Shown: piece after piece, positions 39,074 to 48,876 of the stretch | How positions within the stretch are numbered: the first letter of the stretch is position 1 | How the letters are laid out: the number at the start of each line of letters is the position of its first letter | Source of the DNA: Helicobacter ganmani | GTDB taxonomy: Bacteria > Campylobacterota > Campylobacteria > Campylobacterales > Helicobacteraceae | Length of the DNA: 64,000 nucleotides | Direction: 5' to 3' | NCBI RefSeq assembly: GCF_003364315.1 | Contig: NZ_NXLS01000001.1 | Coordinates: forward strand, 124,001-188,000 | Translations under genes and position numbers: made by a program | The notes under the pieces: generated by a model | The model's database searches: none | What the model saw: the letters and a program-made list of their open reading frames with translations, nothing else | Told to the model about the DNA's origin: nothing

Positions 39074-39102
39074 AACATAGAATCGCAAAAAGATTCTATG
39101 TT
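39074..39102 (-). terminator. Hairpin after flgE
   Basis: AACATAGAATC-loop of 7-GATTCTATGTT: perfect 11-base stem just after the flgE stop, with a T-rich but interrupted tail on the minus strand. Probable end of the fliK-flgD-flgE transcript. Confidence 0.55.
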
Positions 39103-39111
39103 AAATTAAAC

Positions 39112-41412
39112 TTAGTTGCGTTTAAGTTGAATTGCCTCTTGCATTAGTTGGTCGGCAGTTGTAATAGATTTTGCACTCATTTGATAGCCTCTTTGATAGA
39201 CAATCAAATCGGTTAAAGCAGTTCCTGTATCTGCGTTGCTTGTTTCAAGCATATGGTCTAAAACTTTTCCATATTTCAAGGCTGCCAATCCACCCTCTTC
39301 CCAAGCAAGTAGCGGAGGACCGCTGACAACAGCAGTTTCTCCATTAATCGTGCGTGCATTCATCTGAAAGAGATTTCCACCCACTTTACTCAATCCTTGG
39401 TCATTCACAAATGCAGCCACCCCGAAGCGTCCGATTGGCTCTAATTTGCCATTTGTGAAATTCACCATAATGATTCCATTTTCATCAATCACAATGTCTT
39501 TCATTGTGCCCGCTGCAGTACCATCTTGTGTAGTAGATTTTGTATCAGAATCCGCATAAGCAAAGTTGCTTGAAGTTTTGCCATCAGCAGATTGCGTCAA
39601 ATCCACACGCACGTTTCCGCCATTAAAAGGCACTTCAAAGATTTCAGCATTTGCGCTTCCATCGTCATTAAAAGTAATTTCACTAATCGTAGGATTCTCG
39701 CTAATCATTACTTTTCCAACTCCGTCATAAATACTGCTTCGCACTTCCCAACGCTCTAACACTTCAGGCGTTACATCTCTGTTTGCTTGTTCCACTAAAA
39801 TGTATTGCGTTTTTAAAATAAACTTCTCACCAGAATCACTATAAATCTCAGTGTTTGTCTCATAGGTAGGCACTTGGAGTTGCGTGCTGCTAATGCTTGC
39901 GACACTTAGAATACTCCAACCCCTATTATCCTCTGCGGGATTGGTATCCCCCGCACCATTGGTTTTGCGATACAAGATTCCATTGTAACTCACAATAGAA
40001 TCTTGCGCGTAAGTTGTCCCTGCGGTATATTCTTGCACTTCTCCTAAGGTTGCATTGGCGACTTCTTCCCAATTTGCTGCGTCCTCCTCTGGAGCAGCAA
40101 TCGTAACTTCTCCTGTGATTGGATTAGTCACTTCTGTTACATCGTTTGTTAATTTTCTATAAACTTTACCTTCACTGATGACAAGTTCATCTTGTTTATA
40201 CTCTTTTGCTTGCGCTCCTTGATAAGCAGGTACTCCGCTACTATCTACAAGCGTCCAACCATCAGGATTATCCAAAGGATTCCCATTAGCGATTCCGTCT
40301 CCATTTTTTTGGAAAATCATACCATTGTATTTTACAAGTGCTTGATTTTGATATTCTGTGTTATCCACAAAGCCTTGAATTGCGCTACCAAAAGCAGATT
40401 CCAAGTTATTATTGCTAGACTTTAATCCCAATTTGTCTGCAAGCTTGCCATTAATACTTACCTTTACATCTTGCATTCCCCCATTGCTAAGATACAAAGA
40501 GCAGTCGCTAGGGTTCCCCTCACTATCTAGCTTTAAGCCCAAAGTCAAACCGGTTTGTTCTTTGATAAGATTCATTAATTCGCCTATTGTTTTAAAGCCA
40601 TTTTCTGCTCCACCATAAGTAAAAGTGTATTTTGTCGTAACTCCTCCTCTCTCAAGACTTATATTAATATCTTTATAATTTTTAGGATCTAGTAACTCTC
40701 CTTTAGCGTTCATTAACGCATTCAAGTCTTGAGTAAGGAATTTATCCATACTAAAATTATCATTCTCATCTTTTAAATTTCCGATTCCTTTAGGATTTTG
40801 TGTGCGGTTTAGGTTGATAGACAATCCCACTTCTGTTGTTAAAGTAGGCTTATAAGTAAGATTTTTGGGAATTTGTAAAGGTTGTAGATTAGAACCAGAA
40901 AGTCCTGCATAATCTCCCTCTAAGTTATTTGTGCCCGTCATTGTTCCGTCAGCTGCAATTTTACCTAGATTAATCCCATACATATAATAGCCACTAGAAT
41001 TAACCAAATAACCCTCACCATCTAAACTAAAAGAGCCATCACGTGTAAAGTAATTTTGTTGTGTTCCATTATAAACTGGCGCGTTAATATCAAAAGCACC
41101 ATTTTTGTTAAGCCCAACGACAAACCAACCTTTGCCACTATAAGCAACATTAAAGTCTCCCTCTGCACTAACATAAGTCCCATCATTCGCATTGATAGCA
41201 TTAGAGCCTATGGTAGAACCATAGTTGTAATCATTAGAAATTGGAGAATTTGCATTCACATAACTCATACTTGTTGCAAAAAGACTTTTAAACTCTGGTA
41301 AATTTGCGCGGTAACCCACCGTATTAACATTTGCGATATTATTAGAAGTGGAATCAATCCCAAATTGATGGGTTCTAATTCCACTAATTCCATTATAAAA
41401 TGCACCGACCAT
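39112..41412 (-). CDS. flgE: Flagellar hook protein FlgE with inserted carbohydrate-binding-like modules
   Basis: Hook subunit exported by the flagellar type III system. 766 residues. The N-terminal rod/hook motif is FYNGISGIRTHQFGIDSTSNNIANVNTVGYR; the C-terminal one is LETSNADTGTALTDLIVYQRGYQMSAKSI. In between, about 348-502, are three similar units (a fourth weaker one to about 558). Each has a hydrophobic pair, a Y-N/E-G turn, Y/F-R/Q-K, an NP or P, and a Trp near the end (for example SIVSYNGILYRKTN with GWSIL), resembling CBM5/12 chitin-binding folds. It ends the fliK-flgD-flgE operon, the place of the second hook gene in H. pylori, so another hook gene may exist elsewhere. Confidence 0.9.
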   Translation of the reverse strand: MVGAFYNGISGIRTHQFGIDSTSNNIANVNTVGYRANLPEFKSLFATSMSYVNANSPISNDYNYGSTIGSNAINANDGTYVSAEGDFNVAYSGKGWFVVGLNKNGAFDINAPVYNGTQQNYFTRDGSFSLDGEGYLVNSSGYYMYGINLGKIAADGTMTGTNNLEGDYAGLSGSNLQPLQIPKNLTYKPTLTTEVGLSINLNRTQNPKGIGNLKDENDNFSMDKFLTQDLNALMNAKGELLDPKNYKDINISLERGGVTTKYTFTYGGAENGFKTIGELMNLIKEQTGLTLGLKLDSEGNPSDCSLYLSNGGMQDVKVSINGKLADKLGLKSSNNNLESAFGSAIQGFVDNTEYQNQALVKYNGMIFQKNGDGIANGNPLDNPDGWTLVDSSGVPAYQGAQAKEYKQDELVISEGKVYRKLTNDVTEVTNPITGEVTIAAPEEDAANWEEVANATLGEVQEYTAGTTYAQDSIVSYNGILYRKTNGAGDTNPAEDNRGWSILSVASISSTQLQVPTYETNTEIYSDSGEKFILKTQYILVEQANRDVTPEVLERWEVRSSIYDGVGKVMISENPTISEITFNDDGSANAEIFEVPFNGGNVRVDLTQSADGKTSSNFAYADSDTKSTTQDGTAAGTMKDIVIDENGIIMVNFTNGKLEPIGRFGVAAFVNDQGLSKVGGNLFQMNARTINGETAVVSGPPLLAWEEGGLAALKYGKVLDHMLETSNADTGTALTDLIVYQRGYQMSAKSITTADQLMQEAIQLKRN

Positions 41413-41440
41413 TAGAAATCCTTTCCATACATTTTAATGA

Positions 41441-42376
41441 TTAACTTTTAGGTTGAAAAGTATGTGCGTAAGTAATTGGAATTACCATTTCACCAAGTTT
41501 CAAATAAGGCACACCTTTGTCATAGAGCACACTTTGCACCTCACCACGTCCAAGTTCTGTGCTTAAATATTTGTTAGTTGTTGCATCTAAGTTATATTCT
41601 GCACTAATCGTATAATCCCCAGCTTTTACATAGCTACCACCACTATCTTTTGTATCCCACTCAAAATCAATCCAACCACTTTGCCCGTCATAATCTTTAA
41701 GACTGATTTCTTTAACAATCGTTTTTTCTTCAGATTCTTTTCCATCTGAACCTGTGGTAACCTTTTTTGTAACAATAGTAATCTTTGGATCACCTTTACT
41801 TGCATCAATAGGCTCATCAAAGTAAAGGCTAAATTTTGTTGTCTCATTCTTCTCAAGCGTGATTGTATTTAAACCTGTCTCTGCAATTTTTCCTATTACG
41901 CCAATCGCATTATAACCACTCAAAATATTACTATCTTGAATACTATCAGAGAGCAAGCCTAAAGATTCTAGCATTTTCTTTTGGGATTCTATCATCTTCT
42001 CTTGTGCTTCAATAGTTTTTTCGTTTGTTTCTTGCATAGATTCCATTGCGCTTGTCATTTTTTCCATTGCGGCTTTCATTTTTTCCTGCGCTTCCACTTG
42101 TGTGAGTTGCGCAGTTTGAGTTAGAATCTCTTGTGTCTCCATTGGAGCAGTTGGGTCTTGGTTTTTAAGTTGTTCTAAAAACAATCGCATAAACGCTTCA
42201 TTAGACAATGAGTTTCCACCGGTTGTGCTTTCATCTTTGGGAATCTCTTTATCATCTAATGGATTTTTCCATTCGTTTTCCTTTGCACTCTCTGTTCCAC
42301 TTGAACGACTTGTGTTGCTTGTAGTTTGAGGTTGTTGGTAATTTCCATTTAGTCCTGTTGCAGTTGTTGATGACAT
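41441..42376 (-). CDS. flgD: Flagellar hook assembly scaffold FlgD
   Basis: Caps the growing hook. 311 residues. The conserved N-terminal region is LSNEAFMRLFLEQLKNQDPTAPM followed by TQTAQLTQVEAQEKM. An unusual Met/Glu/Lys-rich helix then runs to about residue 145 (units such as EKMTSAMESM and EKMIESQKKMLESL), longer than in most FlgD proteins. The C-terminal half holds the FlgD Ig-like and tudor-like domains (LYFDEPIDASKG, GWIDFEWDTKDSGG). Located 10 bases after fliK and 28 before flgE. Confidence 0.9.
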   Translation of the reverse strand: MSSTTATGLNGNYQQPQTTSNTSRSSGTESAKENEWKNPLDDKEIPKDESTTGGNSLSNEAFMRLFLEQLKNQDPTAPMETQEILTQTAQLTQVEAQEKMKAAMEKMTSAMESMQETNEKTIEAQEKMIESQKKMLESLGLLSDSIQDSNILSGYNAIGVIGKIAETGLNTITLEKNETTKFSLYFDEPIDASKGDPKITIVTKKVTTGSDGKESEEKTIVKEISLKDYDGQSGWIDFEWDTKDSGGSYVKAGDYTISAEYNLDATTNKYLSTELGRGEVQSVLYDKGVPYLKLGEMVIPITYAHTFQPKS

Positions 42377-42386
42377 TCTTTATCCT

Positions 42387-44561
42387 TTAAGCATAATATG
42401 AAAAGTTAATCTCCACAAGTGCCACTTTGGCATAAGGGTTATTCACTTCTTTGTAAATATGTAAGCTATTTTCATTCCACTTTTGAGTATTTTGCGAATT
42501 TTCATCAGAATTTTGTGTCAAATTCTGCTCTTTGCGAGGATTCTCCCCTTGATTTTGTCCGCCAAATCCTCCGCTATTTCCTCCATTAGAACCATTGAAA
42601 TCTCCATTATCTAAAAGATTCCCTGCATTATCTTTAAACTCTAAATTGACATCATTTAAGCCCAAATTGCTCAAGCTATTTTTAAATTCTTGCGCATTTT
42701 GCATAAAGAGTTGCAAAGCGGTTTGATTGGAAGTGATTTGCACAGAGACATTTTCTCCGCGTTTAGTAATCGTAAGCTCCACACTTCCCAAATTTTCTGG
42801 ATTGAGCTCTAAGGACAACCTAGTAATGGGCGGGCGATAATTCTGCAATGCTTCTCTTAGCTTATCGCTAAAATGCAAGAAAGTATTTTGCACACTCAAA
42901 CGATTCTCTACCTGCGCTTGTGTGCTTGCCTGATAAATCTCTTGATTGATTTTTGCTTTTTTCTCTGTATTCTCTTTGCTTACTTCCAACATCGCCTCTT
43001 TGGAAGTTTCTTTTGAACTTTGCGCAGATTTTTCAGTAGTTTTAAGCAGATTTTCTAAGAAAATATCCTGCTGCTTGATGTCTTGTTTTATATTTTCCTC
43101 TTTGAACGCATTTCCAAGAGTATTGAGACTCTGTGTTGTGGTGGTTTTTGAATTTTTTATATTTCTTTTATCCTCTTTCTCTTCTTTCAAAAAAGATTCT
43201 TTGACTTCCTTTTGTTCTTTAAGAGTAAAAGGATTCCGCAAAGATTCTTGTGTCGCTTTGCTTTGTGAAGCTACTTTTGTATTTTGGGATTCTTTAAGCA
43301 TTTCCTCTTGATTAGTTTTTTCTTTTACCTTTTCCTCCTGTTTTATCTCATTTTTCACTACAAAATCCTGCTTGCCTACCTCTTGTTTGGGAATCTCTTT
43401 ACTAGGTTCTTGTGCTTTAGCTTGCAAAGATTCTGTGGGTTTATCAGGGGATTCTTTGATATTTTTCGCTTTTACCTTTTCTTTTTCTTGTGCATTTTTA
43501 ATCTCTGTTTTTTGTAATTTGTTTTTCGCTTCCAAGTTCTCCGCTTCTTTTGTTTTAAAATCTGTTTTGGATTCTATTTTTTCTTTTGTTGGCGTTAAAT
43601 TCTCTACATTTTGAGAATCCTTAAGATTCTTTTCCTCTTTTTTAAGATTCTGTGTTGAATTTTTAACATTCAAAGATTCTTTGTTTTCTGCCTTAAAATC
43701 TGTTTTGGATTCTATTTTTTCTTTTGTTGTCGTTAAATTCTCTACATTTTGAGAATCCTTATGATTCTTTTCCTCTTTTTTAAGATTCTGTGTTGAATTT
43801 TTAACATTCAAAGATTCTTTGTTTTCTGCCTTAAAATCTGTTTTGTTTGGAGAAGCTTTAGAATCTTTTGACGATTCTTTGTTAAGCAATTCTTTATCTT
43901 GCAAGAGATTGCTTAAAATATTCAAAGATTCCTTGCTTTCTTTTTGTGTTACTTTTGGATTTGCAGTATTTGTTTTTACATTTTCATTTGTTTTTAAAAT
44001 TTGCTTATCCAAAAGCATTTCTCGCTTAGGCACACCTTTAAATTTTATCTCTTGATTAGTGTTGTCCTTTTGCAAGTTAATTTTTTGGATATTTAACTTT
44101 AAATCCTCCGCAACCTTATTCAAATCTTTTAGAGTTTTTACCTCTTGAGTTTGAGTTTTTGAAAATTCCAACAAATCCCTTGCGCTTTTTAAAGTTGTCT
44201 TTGTAGGCAAAGTATCCTGTGTATTATTTGAGATATTTATTTTTACATTTTTATTCCGTGATTCCGTCTTTTGCGATTCTACAAATTTTTTAGAAAGATT
44301 GTATTTTTCATCTAAACTCTTCAAAATATTGCTTTGTTGGCTACTATTTTTAGAAAATTTATTAAGCTCTTGTGGAATCTCTAGAGAATTTTGAGAAGTT
44401 TTTTTGGATTTAGTCTCTGATTTTTTAGAATTTTTATCCATACTTAGAAAATTGAAAATTTCGGCAAATCCCCCGCCTTCACTTTCGCTTACATTTTGGG
44501 CATTTGAAGTTTTGATGACACTTTTTTGATTGACTTGTTCAATATCTATTAAAGGAAGCAT
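42387..44561 (-). CDS. fliK: Flagellar hook-length control protein FliK
   Basis: Molecular ruler that stops hook growth and switches export specificity. About 724 residues from the ATG at 44561: a long Lys/Glu/Ser-rich, disordered N-terminal region with tandem repeats, then the conserved C-terminal domain (PPITRLSLELNPENLGSVELTITKRGENVSVQI, FKNSLSNLGLNDVNLEF). A longer frame starting at 44618 is excluded, because that codon lies inside the sigma-54 promoter, upstream of the expected transcript start. First gene of the fliK-flgD-flgE operon. Confidence 0.88.
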   Translation of the reverse strand: MLPLIDIEQVNQKSVIKTSNAQNVSESEGGGFAEIFNFLSMDKNSKKSETKSKKTSQNSLEIPQELNKFSKNSSQQSNILKSLDEKYNLSKKFVESQKTESRNKNVKINISNNTQDTLPTKTTLKSARDLLEFSKTQTQEVKTLKDLNKVAEDLKLNIQKINLQKDNTNQEIKFKGVPKREMLLDKQILKTNENVKTNTANPKVTQKESKESLNILSNLLQDKELLNKESSKDSKASPNKTDFKAENKESLNVKNSTQNLKKEEKNHKDSQNVENLTTTKEKIESKTDFKAENKESLNVKNSTQNLKKEEKNLKDSQNVENLTPTKEKIESKTDFKTKEAENLEAKNKLQKTEIKNAQEKEKVKAKNIKESPDKPTESLQAKAQEPSKEIPKQEVGKQDFVVKNEIKQEEKVKEKTNQEEMLKESQNTKVASQSKATQESLRNPFTLKEQKEVKESFLKEEKEDKRNIKNSKTTTTQSLNTLGNAFKEENIKQDIKQQDIFLENLLKTTEKSAQSSKETSKEAMLEVSKENTEKKAKINQEIYQASTQAQVENRLSVQNTFLHFSDKLREALQNYRPPITRLSLELNPENLGSVELTITKRGENVSVQITSNQTALQLFMQNAQEFKNSLSNLGLNDVNLEFKDNAGNLLDNGDFNGSNGGNSGGFGGQNQGENPRKEQNLTQNSDENSQNTQKWNENSLHIYKEVNNPYAKVALVEINFSYYA
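43561..43836 (-). repeat. 138-base tandem duplication inside fliK
   Basis: Two head-to-tail copies (43561-43698 and 43699-43836) that differ at only two bases, giving two 46-residue units containing SLNVKNSTQNLKKEEKN. A third partial match follows. The reading frame is kept. Confidence 0.95.
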
Positions 44562-44607
44562 AGACGCGCCTTTCTCTAAGAATTTAGATTTAATTACTAG
44601 AGTATAA

Positions 44608-44621
44608 GCAAAAGCCATTCC
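44608..44621 (-). promoter_or_regulatory. Sigma-54 (RpoN) promoter of fliK-flgD-flgE
   Basis: On the minus strand TTTGGAATGGCTTTTGCTTA: GG (44621-44620), exactly 10 bases, GC (44609-44608). This is the invariant -24/-12 layout, as expected for middle-class hook genes in Helicobacter. Confidence 0.8.
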
Positions 44622-44692
44622 AAAGATTTTTGATTATTTTTTTAGATTGTTTTAGTTAGAATCCACACCTAATTTTAATCTTAAGGAAAACA

Positions 44693-46492
44693 ATGCAAGA
44701 AATCAGAAATATTGCGGTGATTGCGCACGTAGACCACGGAAAAACTACCCTAGTAGATGGACTACTTAGGCAGTCTGGAACTTTTGCAAACCACGAACAA
44801 ATAGATGAACGTGTAATGGATAGTAATGAGATTGAAAAAGAAAGAGGAATCACGATTCTATCGAAAAATACTGCAATTAATTATAAAGGAACAAAAATCA
44901 ATATTATTGACACTCCCGGACATGCTGATTTTGGAGGAGAAGTAGAACGCGTCTTGAAAATGGTTGATGGCGTGCTATTACTTGTAGATGCACAAGAGGG
45001 AGTAATGCCACAGACAAAATTTGTCGTCAAAAAGGCACTTGCGCTTGGAATCCGACCCATTGTGGTTGTCAATAAGATTGACAAACCCGCCGCACAACCT
45101 GACCGCGTGATTGACGAAGTGTTTGATTTGTTTTCGGCAATGGGAGCAAATGAAGAGCAATTAGATTTTCCAGTAGTTTATGCCGCTGCGCGCGAAGGAT
45201 ACGCAATAAAAGAATTAGAAGATGAGAAGAAAAACCTAGAACCGCTTTTTGATGCGATTTTAGAATATGTGCCTCTGCCAAGCGGAGAAAGTACAAATCC
45301 TCTACAAATTCAAATCTTTACCCTTGATTATGATAACTATGTGGGTAAAATTGGAATCGCTAGAATCTTCAATGGCAAGATTAGAAAAGGCGAAAATGTA
45401 ATGCTTGCAAAAAGCAATGGAGAAAAAGTAACAGGTAAAATCACCAAACTAATTGGGTTCTATGGCTTGGCTAGAACGGAAATTGAAGAAGCCAAAGCGG
45501 GAGACATTATCGCCCTTGCAGGATTCCATTCTATTAATGTTGGAGATTCCATTGTGGATATCAACAATCCGATTCCACTTGACCCTATGCACTTAGAAGA
45601 GCCGACAATGAGTGTAAATTTTGCAGTCAATGATTCTCCTTTTGCAGGATTAGAGGGCAAACATGTAACGGCAAACAAATTAAAAGAACGGCTAGAAAAA
45701 GAAATGCAAACAAACATTGCAATGAAAATTGAGGAGCTAGGCGAAGGAAAATTCAAAGTCAATGGACGTGGAGAATTGCAAATCACGATTCTAGCCGAGA
45801 ATTTGCGCCGAGAAGATTATGAGTTTAGTATTTCGCGCCCCGAAGTCATCGTCAAAGAAATTGATGGGGAAAAATGCGAACCTTTTGAATCCTTAGTTAT
45901 TGATACACCTCAAGATTATGCCGGCAGCGTGATTGAAAAATTAGGACGCAGAAGGGCGGAACTAAAGGCAATGAATCCTATGGGAGAAGGTTATACACGA
46001 CTAGAATTTGAGATTCCAGCGCGTGGGTTAATTGGCTATAGGAGCGAATTTTTAACCGATACAAAAGGGGAAGGTGTGATGAATAATAGTTTTTTAGAAT
46101 TTCGCCCCTTTAGTGGAAGCGTAGAAACAAGAGGCAATGGTGCGCTTATCTCAATGGAAAATGGTGAAGCAACACCCTTTTCGCTAGGAAATATCCAAGA
46201 AAGAGGAGTTTTATTTATCCCACCACAAACTAAAGTTTATATTGGTATGATAATTGGCGAACATAGCCGAGAAAACGATTTAGATGTGAATCCCATCAAG
46301 GCAAAGCATTTAACTAATATGCGCGCAAGTGGCAGTGATGAGGCGATTAAACTCACACCACCAAGAGATTTAAACCTAGAGAGAGCATTAGAATGGATTG
46401 AAGAAGATGAGATTTTGGAAGTTACTCCCAAAAACATTAGAATCCGCAAAAAAATATTAGACCCGACACAAAGAAAAAGAAAAAGTAAATAA
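44693..46492 (+). CDS. typA: Translational GTPase TypA/BipA
   Basis: Ribosome-associated GTPase linked to 50S assembly and stress growth. 599 residues. G-domain motifs: G1 [14 protein letters not shown], switch [18 protein letters not shown], and G4 [11 protein letters not shown]. Domains II, III and V follow, then the BipA-specific C-terminal part ([23 protein letters not shown]) and [17 protein letters not shown]. Preceded by an AAGGAAA site. It is followed 11 bases later by nrdA and divergent from fliK. Confidence 0.97.
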   Translation: MQEIRNIAVIAHVDHGKTTLVDGLLRQSGTFANHEQIDERVMDSNEIEKERGITILSKNTAINYKGTKINIIDTPGHADFGGEVERVLKMVDGVLLLVDAQEGVMPQTKFVVKKALALGIRPIVVVNKIDKPAAQPDRVIDEVFDLFSAMGANEEQLDFPVVYAAAREGYAIKELEDEKKNLEPLFDAILEYVPLPSGESTNPLQIQIFTLDYDNYVGKIGIARIFNGKIRKGENVMLAKSNGEKVTGKITKLIGFYGLARTEIEEAKAGDIIALAGFHSINVGDSIVDINNPIPLDPMHLEEPTMSVNFAVNDSPFAGLEGKHVTANKLKERLEKEMQTNIAMKIEELGEGKFKVNGRGELQITILAENLRREDYEFSISRPEVIVKEIDGEKCEPFESLVIDTPQDYAGSVIEKLGRRRAELKAMNPMGEGYTRLEFEIPARGLIGYRSEFLTDTKGEGVMNNSFLEFRPFSGSVETRGNGALISMENGEATPFSLGNIQERGVLFIPPQTKVYIGMIIGEHSRENDLDVNPIKAKHLTNMRASGSDEAIKLTPPRDLNLERALEWIEEDEILEVTPKNIRIRKKILDPTQRKRKSK

Positions 46493-46503
46493 GAGGAGAA
46501 TCT

Positions 46504-48876
46504 ATGCTAACTGTTATCAAAAGAAATGGACGCATTGAACCACTAGATGTAACCAAAATCCAAAAATACACGCGTGATTCCGTTGTAGGGCTAGAAGGCG
46601 TTTCTCAAAGTGAATTAGAAGTTGATGCGAAGTTGCAATTTCGCGACAAAATCACTACACAAGAGATTCAGCAAACACTGATTAAAACCGCTGTAGATAA
46701 AATTGACATTGATTGTCCTAATTGGAGTTTTGTTGCAGCAAGGCTCTTTCTTTATGATTTATACCACCGCATTAATGGCTTTAATGGCTATAAAACCTTG
46801 CGCGAATACCTAGAACTAGGCGAAAATGAGAATCGCATCGTCAAAGGAATGAAAGAAAAATTTGATTTGGAACGATTAAATAAAAAAATTGACACAAACA
46901 GAGACCTGCAATTTAATTATTTAGGCATAAAAACGCTTTATGATAGATATTTACTAAAAGACAAAAAAGGCAATCCCATTGAATTGCCACAACATATGTT
47001 TATGGGAATTGCTATGTTTTTAGCCCAAAATGAACAAGACCCAAATTTTTGGGCAGAACAATTTTATGATTTGCTTTCTAAATTTGAAGTTATGGCAGCC
47101 ACCCCTACACTTTCAAATGCTAGAACTCCTCGTCATCAACTAAGCTCTTGCTATATTGGAAGCACGCCAGACAATATTGAAGGAATTTTTGATTCCTATA
47201 AAGAAATGGCACTTTTGAGCAAATATGGCGGTGGAATCGGTTGGGATTTCTCCAAAATTCGTGGGCTTGGAAGCTTTATTGATGGGCATAGAAATGCAGC
47301 GGGTGGAGTGATTCCTTTTTTGAAAATCACGAATGACATTGCCATTGCAGTAGATCAGTTAGGCACAAGAAAAGGTGCAATTTCTGTTTATTTAGAGCCA
47401 TGGCATAGTGATATTTTTGATTTTGTGGATATTAAGAAAAATAGCGGGGAAGAAAGACGTAGAACACACGATTTATTCCCAGCACTTTGGATTCCCGACT
47501 TGTTTATGAAAAGAGTGCAAGAGGACGGCTTATGGAATCTCTTTGATTCACTCACTTGTTCAGATTTAACCAACCTTTATGGCAAAGCGTTTGAAGCGCG
47601 CTATATTCAATATGAACAAGACCCAAATATCCCTAAAGAAACAATTAAAGCAAAGGATTTATGGAAAAAAATCCTCACAAATTATTTTGAAGTTGGTTCT
47701 CCTTTCTTGTGTTTTAAAGATAATGCAAATTATGCAAATCCAAACTCACATACAGGAATCATTCGTAGCTCCAATCTCTGCACAGAGATTTTTCAAAATA
47801 CTGAACCCAATGAATGTTTTATCCGTGTAGAATATGAAGATGGAACGATTGAGGATTTCTCTGAATATCAAGAAGTCATTACAGATTGTGGCATCAAAAA
47901 ACCCTCCAACAAAATTACTTCCATTGACAGCATTAGAGGCAAAAAGGTTTTCATTGCGCAAAGAGAATCTAGCGATGGCAAAACTGCGGTGTGTAACCTC
48001 GCCTCTGTCAATCTTTCTAAGATTCACACCAAAGAAGATATTGAACGCGTTGTTCCTATTGCAATTAGAATGCTAGACAATGTAATTGATTTAAATTTCT
48101 GCCCCAATCGTAAAGTCAAGGTAACAAATCTCAACAATCGCGCGATTGGTTTAGGTGTAATGGGGGAAGCACAAATGCTAGCAGAAGCACGCATTGAATG
48201 GGGAAGCGACCAACACTTGGCAAAAATTGATGAAATAATGGAAATGATAAGCTACAATGCAATCCAAGCAAGTTGTCATCTTGCGCAAGAAAAGGGAGTT
48301 TATAGCGAATTTATTGGTTCAGAATGGTCTAAAGGAATCTTTCCAATTGACAAGGCAAATAATGAAGCAAAAAAACTTATTGACCGCGGAGGGCTTTTTG
48401 GATTCGTTTATGATTGGGATATTTTGCGCGAAGAAGTCAAAACCAAAGGGATTCGCAATGGCTATTTAATGGCGATTGCCCCGACAAGCTCTATTTCTAT
48501 TCTTGTTGGCACAACACAAACGATTGAGCCAATCTATAAGCGTAAATGGTTTGAGGAAAACCTAAGCGGTTTGATTCCTGTTGTTGCCCCAAATTTAAGC
48601 TTAGATAATTGGAATTATTACATCTCTGCGTATGAGATTGACCAACGCTTACTTATCAAAGCCGCTGCGATTCGTCAAAAATGGATTGACCAAGGACAAA
48701 GCACAAATATTTTTATGGCTTTAAATCTTGCAAGCGGTAAATATTTGAATGAAATTTATATGTTAGCGTGGAAATTAGGCTTGAAATCCACTTATTATTT
48801 ACGCTCTCAAAGCATTGAAGCAGAAAGCAACACAGACGCGATAGACCGCAGCATTGAATGTGAGGGTTGCCAATAA
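46504..48876 (+). CDS. nrdA: Ribonucleoside-diphosphate reductase alpha subunit (class Ia)
   Basis: Reduces ribonucleotides to deoxyribonucleotides with NrdB. 790 residues. The N-terminal ATP-cone (TVIKRNGRIEPLDVTKIQKYTRDS) allows allosteric control. The catalytic barrel holds TPTLSNARTPRHQLSSCYIG with an active-site Cys and SSNLCTEIFQNTEPNECFI. Later come CNLASVNLSKI with another Cys and APTSSISILVGTTQTIEP. The C-terminal CEGC is the redox shuttle pair. nrdB is not in the window. Confidence 0.96.
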   Translation: MLTVIKRNGRIEPLDVTKIQKYTRDSVVGLEGVSQSELEVDAKLQFRDKITTQEIQQTLIKTAVDKIDIDCPNWSFVAARLFLYDLYHRINGFNGYKTLREYLELGENENRIVKGMKEKFDLERLNKKIDTNRDLQFNYLGIKTLYDRYLLKDKKGNPIELPQHMFMGIAMFLAQNEQDPNFWAEQFYDLLSKFEVMAATPTLSNARTPRHQLSSCYIGSTPDNIEGIFDSYKEMALLSKYGGGIGWDFSKIRGLGSFIDGHRNAAGGVIPFLKITNDIAIAVDQLGTRKGAISVYLEPWHSDIFDFVDIKKNSGEERRRTHDLFPALWIPDLFMKRVQEDGLWNLFDSLTCSDLTNLYGKAFEARYIQYEQDPNIPKETIKAKDLWKKILTNYFEVGSPFLCFKDNANYANPNSHTGIIRSSNLCTEIFQNTEPNECFIRVEYEDGTIEDFSEYQEVITDCGIKKPSNKITSIDSIRGKKVFIAQRESSDGKTAVCNLASVNLSKIHTKEDIERVVPIAIRMLDNVIDLNFCPNRKVKVTNLNNRAIGLGVMGEAQMLAEARIEWGSDQHLAKIDEIMEMISYNAIQASCHLAQEKGVYSEFIGSEWSKGIFPIDKANNEAKKLIDRGGLFGFVYDWDILREEVKTKGIRNGYLMAIAPTSSISILVGTTQTIEPIYKRKWFEENLSGLIPVVAPNLSLDNWNYYISAYEIDQRLLIKAAAIRQKWIDQGQSTNIFMALNLASGKYLNEIYMLAWKLGLKSTYYLRSQSIEAESNTDAIDRSIECEGCQ

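Noticed and set aside
42946-43311. 121-residue Phe/Ser-rich frame opposite fliK
   Set aside because: Shadow of the Lys/Glu-rich fliK repeats on the other strand.
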